A stretch of DNA of 64,000 nt, from the NCBI RefSeq assembly GCF_051020985.1, contig NC_135003.1, forward strand, positions 10,223,501 to 10,287,500, given 5' to 3'. The position numbers and the translations under genes are program-made. Shown piece after piece: positions 21,343-34,300 of the stretch (position 1 is its first letter; each line of letters opens with the position of its first letter). Source of the DNA: Nomia melanderi. Taxonomy: Eukaryota > Arthropoda > Insecta > Hymenoptera > Halictidae. The notes below the pieces were generated by a model that was given only the letters and a program-made list of their open reading frames with translations, searched no databases and was not told where the DNA came from.

Positions 21343-23155
21343 CATTAGAATTGTCAATGAGAGAATTACAGTTAGCGGAAATGGCGAACGCGAAGCTAGC
21401 TCATACGTATCGCCGCTGCCAATAGGATCGTTAAAAGGGTTTATTTATTCCGTCATTAATCGACTACCGAAGCGAAATACTTAGACAGGATTAAGCGTCC
21501 AATTAATTATAGACGCGTAACCCAGATAAACTTTCTCTATCGATTGCACGCCTAGCTCTGCGGCAGTTGTTTAAGATCGACTAAGCCAGAGGCCGAATAC
21601 ATGTCTCTGAGAGATAGGTCACTGTTACTGTTCAATCCTCGTGTCGTAAGCTCAAATTACTCCAAAGTATTTCCTTAACAGAACGATGTCAGCAGTAGTA
21701 TCGAATATAAGTAACACGCTGTACACGAACATTTCGCTAAGACCGAAAATAATCCTGGAATATGCTATAATAATTGGACGGTCATCTGGGTGGTCTAATA
21801 TTGTAATGTGAAATAATAATTAATGACAATTTTAATCGCGTTGCATACGGTGCGAAGTAAAGCGCAGGAGAATATATACGGCTTCATCAATTACACGAAA
21901 ACAAGATAAATTGGCGCCATTTCCGATGTAGAGTATATTTCCAGCATTTACTGGTAGTTCCTTTATTAACTTCAATTTTCGTTGATTAAGAGGCCTAATA
22001 ACATTGAATGATAACGTAAGCATTAGGAAGCTGTATAAGAGCACCTGACTCAAATTTAATTATGAACCTGTCTGGAAGAGAGCGTTCGTACATCAGTAAC
22101 CATAAATGTTCATTTATCACTTGGTTAACGACCTAAATTCATTTTATTTCCATGGGCGCACTCAGTGCATCGGAAGACTTTCACTATCGATTAAGAATTA
22201 AGATGTAAGCGTAACAATCTAGGTAAATTATTAGATCATCTTAGTCCGTTCTTCCAACTTTTCTAATCTCAAAGATCCATGCGGCTCGGATCAGTAAGAA
22301 TCGCGAGAACCTATTGAAACTCGCATCCGAACGACCGAGGTGATTAAAGACAAAATTGAATCTTTAAATACGAGTAAATGTTTTAATGAAAGAACTAAAA
22401 AGATTTTTCTAAAATCTCTATGTGGCAATCTATATTGCGCTGTTTACCTCAATCTATCTCACTAAGGAATTCACATTGTTCACTATAATTTTATAATCCT
22501 GTTATAGTCTTATTTCCAAGACAACGTTCTTCCAATATATTTATTGCTTTTTTACAATCACGCCGTATGATTCATTAAGTATAAGATCTGTCTAAATCGG
22601 AAATTAAAAGAATTCAATACAGTGAGTAATGTGAATCGGTTGCTTTGAAAATTGCTGCCCGCTACGGTGTCATTAAAAATGATACGTTGCAGTTCATTAA
22701 GTTTCCATTTGTGTGGCCGGGATACGGGAAACGAACTCGAGATACTTACCGTTGCACCGCGGTATCGTGCTATTAACCGGCCGCTATAGGTGGACTGTTA
22801 ACAACGGCTTTGCCCGTCGTCTAGAATTTGTTCGTTCGACACATCTACGCCCGATTGTTGACTTAAGCTCGCTCTATGAAGGAGAAAGTGGGTGAAGGCT
22901 AGAACGAACGATTTGCTACAATTACTCGCAATCTTCGGTGTGTTACCGTTTGCTAACGAAGCTAGTATCGCGACGAGAAAGCGCTGGCGCAGGAATGCTG
23001 CGCGATTTGTGTGGAATTAGGGATGATGATAACGGCTCAAAAGTAGCCATTTCCTCGGTGCAACCTTGGATAAGATATCTATTTTCATCGAGCAAAAAGG
23101 ATTTAACATAAAAATAACTTTCTCTTTCTATAAACACTTGTATTAATCTATAACA
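21343..23155. other. Gene-free DNA
   Basis: Non-coding by inspection, AT-rich with a CpG-richer patch at about 22.7-23.0 kb. No exon, RNA gene or element recognised. Confidence 0.45.
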
Positions 23156-23325
23156 TATATAGAAACTTATAAAATGTTTTATTATTTCATTCATCCGTCT
23201 AACAGTAACTACTACTAATTACTATTTTCAGTACTTAATTATATAGAAACTTATAAAATGTTTTATTACTTCACTCATTTGTTTGACAGTAACTACTATT
23301 AATTATTATTTTCAATATTTATGTT
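23156..23325. repeat. Two-copy tandem duplication, 84-bp period
   Basis: The string ATATAGAAACTTATAAAATG starts both units (23157 and 23241) and the following bases stay alike: TTTTATTAYTTCAYTCAT, then YTRACAGTAACTACTA, then TATTTTCARTA. The two units differ at a number of positions, so the duplication is not recent. Confidence 0.85.
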
Positions 23326-26300
23326 ACCAACAGTATTTGTAGAAAACTTAAAATTACGAAGAATAATTCTATCGTTAGAGTAATTTGGTTAGAATACTAA
23401 TTGTAACGAATAAGATGTCCCTCTTTAAATACACATATATGTATCGATCCACATATTGATTTGCATAAAAACAATGGTGACACGAAAATCATATTCTCTG
23501 ATTTATGGAAACCCAGAGCATCCAAAGGAATGCAGTCGACATAGGTGGCAAATACTCGCGTAACACGTAGTTTCGTGACATCATACGCAGCGTATTTGCA
23601 TAGAGTTGCATCGCGTTCGCGTGGCAGGTTGAATTACACAATATGTCGATAATAATGTGTCCGCTATAAACTTGGCTGCATTCCACCGTATGTGACGGCC
23701 TTGATCGCATTTCTTTCACGGATCGAATTTGTACCAAACAGCGGACAGTGTCTGGGATCCAACCGGATAGACCGTCTAACAACCTTCAATCAGAGGCACA
23801 CTAATTACGTTGTATCTAACGTAAGACACGACCCTTTTTCCACTTCAGTTACGAGTATCCAGCCACAGAAGACCGATCCGATATCGAACGATGATTAATT
23901 GTCCGCAAAACACTGTTATTAAGATCTGCATCTCGGTGCATATTACTGTTATTATTAACATGGAAAAGCCAAGCGACATTGCAACGGACTTTCACGATCG
24001 GCGGAAAGGATACTATGTAGGCGAACGAACATCTGTAATTTTGGAATTACATGGTAGTTACTGTTCACCGAGAAATCATTTACATCGCGGTTACTGGTGG
24101 ACGATACTTCATTGCAAATGATTATCTACGTGAATAAAGTGCCCGTGTTTGTCGTGTTTTCTTCTGATAACGATCACCTGCAGGATTTCGTTCACCGCTT
24201 TAAAATTGTTATATCCGCAGATCGTGGAACCTGTTCTAATCTCTTTATTTGAATTAGAAAGTGGAAGACAAATAGATTTCGTCACGGCTTTATGACTGTT
24301 TTGTGACATGATTAAAAAGTTCGAGGCTGACAGTGAGCAGCACGCTTAACGCTGTGCCGAAGTGCACGAGTGTGAGTTAGATCTAAGATACATCTGAGTT
24401 AGCTGATTCAAGCGTTAATCGATGTAACATTTTTCAAATTTTTTACACAACTGACCTGCATTCTTTGTGAAATTTTCTTGTTGGTAGTTTTATGAGCAAT
24501 TTGATAAAGAAATACTTAGATAACTTAAATGACTGCTAATTATTATAAACGTTCAATTATTTTCGTGTCGATGATAAGAATTAGGTAATACCAGTGCATT
24601 GATTATGGTTTACCTTGAACGCTAACGACGTGTTTTCCAGCTAAATCGCAGAACAAAATATTTAAATGAAGCACATTTGAGTCGGTTAACTAGGATTCGG
24701 AAAGCTAACTAATTACATTGAAATTGTCGATAGAAAGAACGTACGATATATTTCGATAAAGTACAGCCAGCCGATATCAAATGCCGGCATACTCTCAGCA
24801 TTACGAAACTAAACCACGACCTGTCTTTTTTGCCCTGTTGGTTTACTACGTCCAGTAGGATAAGATCAAAACGGTACATGGCATTACGCTAGTGTTATAC
24901 ACTGGGTGTACTGTTTCAATTAAATTGACAGATCCCATTATTAGAGAAAGTACACAAGAATACATTGAAAAGTTACTGTGAAATATCTACAGTAATTTCC
25001 ACCGATCTTATAATTATCAGAGCAAAATAATATATCTAAATTCCTTACAAAACGATCCACCGAACTAAAAATAATATCCATTTTCAAAAATCGAAGATCA
25101 CCTCGAAATTTTATAGATATCTTCGCCTAATCGAAACTTTTGCTCTGAAAATGTTGTTCGTCGCAAGATGTCCGTTCCAAAAAACGGTAAAACTTCAACG
25201 AAAAAAATGTTCTTTGTCGGCGAACGTTTCAAGGAAAGGAACGGCTTGTATATATCGAAACGGTACACCCAATACAATTTTTAAGGTCGTTGCATGACGC
25301 GACAATTAGTGTGCAAAGACAAACGTTCGCCGTTCACGAAAGGAAAAGTGATCGCCGATAGGATCGGTATTATACATAAGCGAACGGATCATAAATAATA
25401 CCGAACTCCGTTCTAGCGGAGCAGAGACGCCGATGCAGTTCCGCCAGGCCCGCGAATCGATAACACGTGTCGGCCGGAGTTAATACCGAGAATCGAGAAT
25501 CGCGGAACGGGATTAAAAGCGCAATCGGAACACCCGGCCGATTTGTCCGCTATTTTTCCATCGAACCGATTGTCTCGTTTAATGCCTACAAAATTCACCG
25601 GAATGAACTACTGTACCCGTGAGCGATTCTTAATCGAGCCGAAGTATCTGACTCGAATCTGTCATTTTCGATTGCCGAATGAGATTCAGCCGCTGAAATG
25701 GACGGGTTCGGTGTTCTGTAATTCCACGGCGTCCAAGAAAAGGAAGGAGGCCACTGATCGAAAAAAGAGAGGAGGGAAACGGAAAGCACGAACGGATGAT
25801 CGGGTTCGACGTTCCCGGTCGATTTGCCTTTCTACATAATTGTCGATTCGTTTTCTCTCCTGCTCTATCTTTCTCCTCTGTCTTCTTCTTTTTGCTCGAT
25901 GGAAAAAAAGGAGCAGTTCGACGCGTAGATAACGAGAAATCATTAGCGGACCCGAAGTAATTGATTAGCGACCGAACTAGCTCGACGAAATTCCGTAATT
26001 TCACTCCTAGCTTGGTGATTGCACTAGGGTTACGGTATAATTCCGGTTGTAATTATAGCTGTCGCGAAAATTCGTGGTCCGCCGCGCCTCCACGCAGGAA
26101 CGCGGCGCGTGATCGCCCAGCCGAGCGTTTTCCACAACGTCGCACACGAGAAACGCGGGACCTCGCGTTACCGGAGCAGCGTGCGTTGCTCGCCCGTTTA
26201 ATGAGAGCTTGGAGACAGAAATGAGATTTCGAATTTCTTGATTCATGGATATGTGTTTAGATACGTTTCTTATGTATATTCGTAAAATTATAGTGTCTCC

Positions 26301-29300
26301 TGATTAACGTTATGTCAGAAAGGACGTATGATTGAAATATTATTTTACCTTCTACGGGGAAAGTAAAGGTAGCTAATTTTTCCGTCATCTTATACAGGAT
26401 ATGTCTACCATAATTTTTCTAAAAAGAAAATCGAACAATTGAACACGCATAAAGAATTCAAATTGAAGAATCGAGCGAATCATATATTTCTATTATGTCA
26501 GAAGTGTCCGAATGCGTTCGAGTTTTATGTTTATTCTCGAGTCTTATCGAAATTTTATCGACCATCTTTACGCAAGTCTGCGTGAAGTAATTTATAGGAA
26601 GAGGTGGGCTGGATCTTTTTAATTTGATCACATAATCAACGCTCTCCGCAACGTGGCGTATCCAATTTCATTGGACGCGACGCGAAGCAAGCTGGAAGCG
26701 ACTGATCTGGTTCAATCGTGAATCACAGTTCAGAACGATCAGTTGACCGGTTAGTCGCATCGATCCGCCGCAGCCGCCTGTAGCATGCTCCGTTCATCGA
26801 ACACGGTGAAAGGAGTTGTGCGGGTTTTAGCTTTATAACGCCCTCGCCGCCGCATACACCGCGGTCCTGGTATGCGCGAGTAACATTCGAAACGAAGGTT
26901 TGTCACTCGCCTGCAATTTAACGCGTCTTGAAAATCCGCCGAGAAATTTATAGTGAAATATTCCATTTTTTAACGACTTCTGAGTTCCACTCTCTTTTAC
27001 GATGCTATTACTCGAGGAATTATTTTTTATAATTATATCATAATAACTACCCTATACATTGCCGAAGAATTTCATTCGCGTCAATAAAATTCTTCATACA
27101 ATCGCTAATGATACAACAATAAATCGTTAAATTTTCTTCACCTAAGATAGATTTTTATTTTCGGCGTAATAGCTATTAGTCAGGAGTAATTAAAATTGAA
27201 ACGATCAAAATCAAGGAATACAGCTGGTTTAACAATGATCTTATTTCCCCTATCGAAAATTGACACGATATAAATATCGCGAGACTTTAAATAGCCTCTT
27301 CTAAGAAAGTTCTATTACCATCAATGTTGTCGTTTTACCTTCTCTGGCATAGTTACAGATTAGAAGCCATCAAACCTTTAGAAAGCTATGATCAAACATC
27401 AATTGTTCATTCGCTAACCACTGTGACACAACAAAACTCATTTACGATCCTCCGTACGGCCATCTCGTAATGATTATCGAGGCTTGTATCATACACTTTC
27501 TGCCGCTTAAAGCAAAGAATCATTAAAAAAATTGAAATTTGAAGTCCCGCCATGCAACAAAGTGGATTAGATCACTCGCTAATACAAAGATAATAAACTT
27601 CTTTGCACCGCTGTTATACGTTTTATACAATCCTATAGTTTGCTCCATTAACCAACACTTAATAAAGCACTGCAAAAGTCATCTAGACACAATAGGCCAC
27701 TTACAGTACCTCTTGCAGTGTTCAAGCCTTTAATACCATGCATTAGAGTTGGCAGGCATGAAAGGGTTGAGCCTTTCTGTCGCCATCCACCTTCAACGGC
27801 GATAGGTGAGCGCCATCGCCTACTGAAGGACACGCGCTATACCCGCGGCACTCCGCGTCAAGAAGCCCACGTATCCGTTACATAGCCGCGAACGTCACGA
27901 TTGACGAGTCATCGGCTCGAAAGTATCCCGAGCCGTTGATCACTCGTGTGATTCCTTGACGGAATCGTGCGAACAAGGCTACACCCGCCCCGGCTGTCCG
28001 CACTTTCACGAGACGTTAGCCGGTCGGCTGGCAAAGGATACGCGAATTTCCTTTCTAATTCGGCACCTTGAAAGCTGCGCGACGGAGTAGGGGAATGCGG
28101 ATCCCTCGAAAAAAGAGAAAGAGGCCGTGAATCGTTTCAGAGGGAGGATCCAGTTGGCCGAGCAGATCACAGGTGGAGATATAATGGTCTCGTGATTAAG
28201 AATAATTAATAGTTCCGTTGCAAATACGTCATTACTTCTATTCTGCTGGATAGAGAACGGGCTGCATTGCAAAGTCGGATGATTTTATTTTGGCACGCCC
28301 ATACGGTGTCCGGTTTTCTAACTGTAAGCGAACAGAGCAGAGTGCCACTGTCATTGATTTCGAGAAAAACTTCGAGCACCGTCGGATTTACACGATCGAA
28401 TCGATTAATTAATAACTGGTAGCTCTCGCGATCGGTTCCCGTAGTAAGCGTGCCTTAATTGTTCGCTACTTTCACCCTTCGCACCAGTTCCGAGCACCGG
28501 ATTATCTTATGGCCATGGTGTTCTTGGCTCTGTGGTTGCAACCCGACAGTACAGCGGATATTACGAAACGGTCCATGCTTTGTGACAGAGCAACAGGAAA
28601 CTGACAATAACAAGCGATGTTAGTTTTTGCCAATTGAAAGAGACCTTCCTGTTTGTCGCATTTGCTGGCTGCGCTTGTCCGCGGCGTTAACATTCACGTA
28701 GGGGCAAAAAAATGGTCCGGGCGATTACGCTGAAGCACAACGATTTCGCAGCTGCGACCGGGTTGTTTCACAATCGAAACGAAACCCGTTCTTTAAAACG
28801 TGTCCATACAGCTATCGTTTAGGCGTCATTGCCCCGCCTCGATTAGTTCGCTGATTAGAAGCGCGATACTGTTCCACGACACGATTTACCTAACGAATCG
28901 CGGTTTGTATACCGAAAGGTACGAATGCAAGTAATTTCATGCCGACGGACTCAATAGCCTTTGTAAAATAATTTCAGGTTATTGATTAATATTTCATTAG
29001 ACCATTGAATGTGTCACGGAAATGTCCAGTATCTGTCCACGAGATACTAATCTAGTCAACTATAATATATCTTGACAACTAACATCCAGAATGGTATTAT
29101 CATAATGTATTCATAAAGTATAATGTGCAATAGTAGCAGTGATACTTCGATTAACATACATGGTCAAATGTTTAAAAGACACTAATGTTACACGATAAAA
29201 TATAAAGAACTTAAATCGAAGAATTAAACTTAAAATAATTAACCACAATAAAATATTGAAGAACATGTAATATCAATTTATTATACTTAATCAAACAAAT

Positions 29301-31104
29301 TGCATTAATTGTATCTTGGACAAGCGTGACATTGAAAGTCGCAGTAAGTATACGTATGAACTTTGAACTGTTCCGTGCGTGAATTATGTAAATAAAACTG
29401 CTGGCGAGTAAATATTGTGTTACATTCATTCGCGTGTTGTAAAATAGTAACTTGGTAGCCCGTTTAATTTATCGTTATGAGATCGAAGGAAATGCACGTA
29501 ACGCGGGGAATATTAACAAGACAGGAGCGATGGAAGCGGTCGTAAAGATGTCGTGATCGTTTATTAGGTCCTGGCGAATTAAAAATATCGTAACCGATGG
29601 AGGAAGTAACCTTACACTTTAATAAATGGATAGAATTTACCCTTTCATGGCATCACTTACATCCTGTAAGTCGTAGAAGCGAAACGTCGAATCGAACGAT
29701 TTTCCCGAGTTTCATCTACTTGCAAATCGATACGACGCGAGATTGCAGCAAGGATCAGAATTTATTGCTTCTCGGGACGCGGGAATAAACGAAAAAGATT
29801 TTATCGGCACATCGATCTATGGTACGCATACGTTCTGCTTCGCTGGTCGCATGCTTTCAATGCAATATACTTTTTTTTTGCTTTCTTCCAGTGCTTAACA
29901 ATATTTAGAGACGATCTGTTATTCTTGCTAGTGTTTGCGTCTTGATATTCGGTGTCCGTTAATCAAGGCTCGTTCCTGATATGACCTGCAATTAGCAACG
30001 CAATTTGTGCTTCTCGTTTCATCATGCAGTGCATATACCAGTGACCTTAACTATCTAGATATCCACGTTTATTGATCCATCATTCTGTTTTGAAGTTTCA
30101 CCTTTCTAGTGTTACGAGCAAATAATCCACGCTGTTTCTCGTTTCCTCGTTAATACAACTCATTGAATTCGTTCATTAAAGAATAATGTGATTCTGCGGA
30201 ATGTATCGTAAACGGACATACTTTTTTCATAGTAATCGGTATTGAAGGAAAACCTTGGAATTGATTTTGCATTATATCGTCAATAATACCATCTAGATAA
30301 TCAAACAGGAAAAGAGTTATTCCTTTATTAGCCTGCGCACAGCCGCGATATCTTTATCAAGAAATTTCGCGACTCCACTGCAGATTTATTGCACGATCGT
30401 TATCGCTATCACGCGATACTCTGTGTTAGTAACTGCATTGTTGAAAATGTTTGCAACTTTCCAAATACACTCGTTGAATTAATTGACTTGCCCGCTCAGT
30501 TAGTTTTTTTGTTCCTTGAGTCCGTTAGAAGCTTTCGTTCGATTAGCTCACGAGCAAAAAATGAGCGCGAAATCGATCTCCGATATTGAACGATTAAGCA
30601 TATACGATGCGTGTTTCGCTACCATCTGACATACAGAATTATTTTCTGTCGAGTGAACATTCGCGCGCGATTAATCGAAATGACACACGGACTAGCGTCG
30701 TTACACTTATCTTGGTAATTAGATCTCCATTTGTAACACGCTGAATGAGCATCTTCGATGAAACATATTAATGTAATCGTACCATTATGAATGTTGTGCC
30801 GAGACCACCAACCGTTTAATTCGAATGGCGTAAAGTCATGCGATCCGTTAATACTATAACTCAGAATGTGTTTTACATTCATTATCTTTGACTTTGAGTA
30901 ACGATAATAACACTTTATGCTTTCTTTGGTATATTATTTCTGACTCCTCTTATAAATATACGAAGATGTACTCAATGTACATTGGGATTTAATTCGGAAA
31001 TGGCAAGTGGTTTGCATTGAACGCAGCTGATGTTATAAATTGCTTATTTTTCGAACAGCGTTAACAAGTAATGGAACTCTTTTAAGGTAAGTCTCCGGCT
31101 TCCG
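23326..31104. other. Gene-free DNA with CpG-rich patches
   Basis: No supported gene. CpG-rich blocks lie at about 25.4-26.2, 26.7-26.95 and 27.8-28.9 kb, with AT-rich spacers. At 25737-25787 a purine-rich tract and at 25846-25896 a pyrimidine-rich tract face each other. The overlapping open frames at 25.5-26.2 kb on both strands reflect low stop density in this composition, not a recognisable protein. Confidence 0.45.
27756..27830 (+). other. Two adjacent hairpins
   Basis: The first is GAAAGG-GTTGAG-CCTTTC (near 27758-27775). The second starts CCTTCA and closes with TGAAGG at 27791-27830, with an inner GGCGAT/ATCGCC stem and a loop of about 11 bases. No known RNA family is recognised; this could be chance structure. 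Confidence 0.3.
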
Positions 31105-31390
31105 AGAACTTCTTGGAAAAGTTCGGAAATTCTCCGTGAGAACCTCAAGCACGCTTCTCCGTGAGGATTTCCAAGTCCTTTAAGAGTCTTTAAAAGCATC
31201 TCGCAGATTCTCTGAAGATCTCTGGAAGGTCCTACCTTTGAGAGTCACTCTGCGTGACCCTTTATTATCTTCTGAGTGAGAATCTTAAAAGTACTCTCAA
31301 GGTTTCTATGATAGTCGCTGGAAGGACATTAAGAGTATTCCAAATCTCCTCAAAGGGATTTTAAAGTTGCTCTCTATGTTTCCTGGGAAA
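31105..31390. repeat. Degenerate short-motif repeat region
   Basis: About 280 bases enriched in variants of TTCTCCGTGAGAA, CTCTGGAAGG and TTTTAAAG-type words. TTCTCCGTGAG occurs twice 25 bases apart (31130 and 31155). The text differs clearly from its flanks and looks like an old, decayed minisatellite. Confidence 0.4.
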
Positions 31391-34300
31391 CTAGAATAGC
31401 TCCAATAAACCGCAAAAAGGTTAAAATCCTTCGTACGATAAAGGTACTTTAAACTATTTTAACCAAAATACTCAAACGCGTTATAATTTCCATAGAATTT
31501 GATTCTATTCTACTATTTTAATTACGCAAAACAGAAGCCTAATCCATCTATTCAAATCTCCATCACTCTTTGCTCATTGAAAAGAAGCTTGTACAATGTC
31601 ATGTACAGATAGAATCTCACCTTCCCTGTCTTCGCGTTATAAGCCCCATTTTTTAATCTTCTCCTCGTTTATCGTAACTAATAGCGGAGCGGTCTGCTAA
31701 GCCTTATTAAGCAGTCTACCAGCTCGCTTCTCGCTCGGCGTCAGCGTCGTTAATGTTATCGATAACACGATCGTCGGTTCCACCGATGAAATCGTGCTGC
31801 GTCGAGATCGCTCCGTCTGATCGATCTATCGACGCGAGACCGCTCCCTCGATTTCTAAGATCGGCTCGGGCAGCCGCCCGTCGCGTCGGGATATCCTGAA
31901 ACGGGCACGTCGGTAGATCCAGGCGGGAGATCGACGAATAGGATCATTAGGCCCGTCCGAAGATAATTAACCTGCGGAATCGCGGTCTTGGGGTAAGCAA
32001 AAGTGAAAGCGCCGGCAATTTCTTTTCTCCGGTCGCACGCTCGAAAATGCAACGAGAGCGAAATTCGAAATGAACGGCAGGGAAGGAGCTCGTCGGGAAC
32101 GTTTACGTGTTTGTATTTAGTCGGCGCGCGCGCGCCGAGATTCCGCGTTACGATCGTGTGTCCAGGAAGAGAACGATAGGCAGCCCGATCGTATAACAAG
32201 TAGCGAGTAACAGCTAGTTAATTGATGTGCGAGCTAAAGCGTCTGTAACCGATATGCACGCCACGGCCCCGCTCAACGCGCACGAGGGAGACATTCCCTG
32301 GAGGACAGAGTCAACTGGTTTCGCGCGGAAATTCCAGGCTCGCGAGTTCTTCCCCGGCAAGAAACCTCTAATTAATTGTACAATTAGGAGTCATGTTAAT
32401 TGGAAAAATCCGCGGACAATAGCCGGCCCCTATTGTCCTCGAAGCTTCACCTCTGGACACAGACTTTTTTCTTTACTGCGATCGTTGAGTTGTCTAATAT
32501 ACAGGGTGTCTCATAATGTATGATCCAAGATTCAGAGTCACCATTTACAACGATGACAGATGACACGAAATTCTCTACGAGCCACGGTAACATTCTACAT
32601 TAATATCCGTATAACTCAAATTCCGATTCTCAATTTTCTACGACGCTGTATACAAAGCCGAGTCTCATTTCAACTGTATATCACCGGTGCAGCATTATGA
32701 TGTGTGAGTACCTCTCTAAAATTGAATCATTTGCTTCTATGTTGCGCCTGGCCTGGCGCCAACCGACAGCGTCTACTGTTACAACGGGCGCCTGGGACAA
32801 ACCGGACGACACCGTTGGCCGGCGTTCCCGAAATAAATTACGGAATTCCGCGGGCGGGTGGCCCACCACGGAAAAACTGACGATCTCGCGTGATTCCCTC
32901 GACGAGGTCTGTGACTCCTTTAATCGGTATCGATTCCGACAGCTCAGAGATTGATTCGTCCGCGAGCCAGCGGGGATAACGACGCGACTATAACGAGCTC
33001 GGACAAAGTGTAACTGCGGCGCGGCAAAAACAGCATTCCGATCGGAATATTGTAATAGAGGCTGAACACAAGAGGCAGAGGTATATTAACCCAGTTTCGA
33101 AAGATCGAATCGCAGAAATGCCGGGCGACACGCGAGACCGTGCAAACGATAGATCAAGGAATATTCTTAACGGAACGTTTCCCAATGCGCGCGCCGATAG
33201 GCGGTAATATTAAAAGGCCGAGGAGGGAAGTTTTACGGAAATTAATGGTGCCCGCTGACAACGTCTCATTACCATATACGCGGTATCTAAGTATACACGT
33301 ATAGAACAGATCAATGCTGGGGCGTCGCGCGGCCGCGTTTCTTTTGCGCAGCCCGGCCACCCGGTGCCTTCGAAGAATCGGCGTAACATGAATGGAACGC
33401 GAATGGAAGCCGAGACCGGTGCTTTACGATGACTTAATACCGAGTCTGGGGCGATCGGATCGCGAGGTTCGATCGGCCGCTTCAATGGGCCCCGCGAGGA
33501 CCGTTCGTCTATTACGCAAAACGCGCGACAGACTGATGTAATGGGCAGAACCGCATCAGGCAGCTACTCTATCACCCTTCATTACCTGTGCGCCCGGCCT
33601 GAGTGTATTTACGTGTCGCTCTGCGCGGACTTCGTACGATTGCGTGTTCGCTTTAGCTCGGTCGTGTCTACTTACCATACGCCGTGATACCGAGTCGAGG
33701 AAATAAGACTTCGGAACGGCCCTGCGCGGAACGCTTGCATAAGCGACCGAGTAAATCAGATAGCACCGCACCGGGAAAGTAAACGTATTTATTACTATGT
33801 TGCGGCCCCCGGTCAATAATTGCTAGGATTTTCTTCTTGTTGTGGGAATCAACACCCCTCGGGGATAAATCCTTCACGATTCCCAATAATCGAATTCTTG
33901 CTACTTGTCTGTCACGGCAATTTGTATGGGGGGGGGGGGGGGATCGGCGAGCGGCTTGAGCGGCACGGATGAATCGAAGGGGCGTTCTGTTACCGTAATT
34001 TATTGTACACTAGTGATGCGGTTTGCGTTAGATGTTGCCCTTACTATCCAACGAGCTTGCTTGTTCCTTCAACTGGTTGGTTCTTTATGGACTCTGCGAG
34101 AGGTGCATTACATGACGATAGATTTGAATATTAGCCTTTCTGAATAGTTTGTTGGCATTGCGTTGGAAATCGAATGTGTTAGAATGATTTATCGAAGTTT
34201 TGTTGGCGGAATGCTATGGAGATTTGAGTGAAGGGAAGTATTTCTTAGATTAGTGTTTTGGTATTTACTTTTTACTCGAAACTCTAATTATTACACTGTA

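Noticed and set aside
33928..33942. Considered the G run as a telomere-like or regulatory G4 cluster
   Set aside because: Only one run; insect telomere repeat TTAGG is absent, and a sequencing or assembly length artefact is possible.
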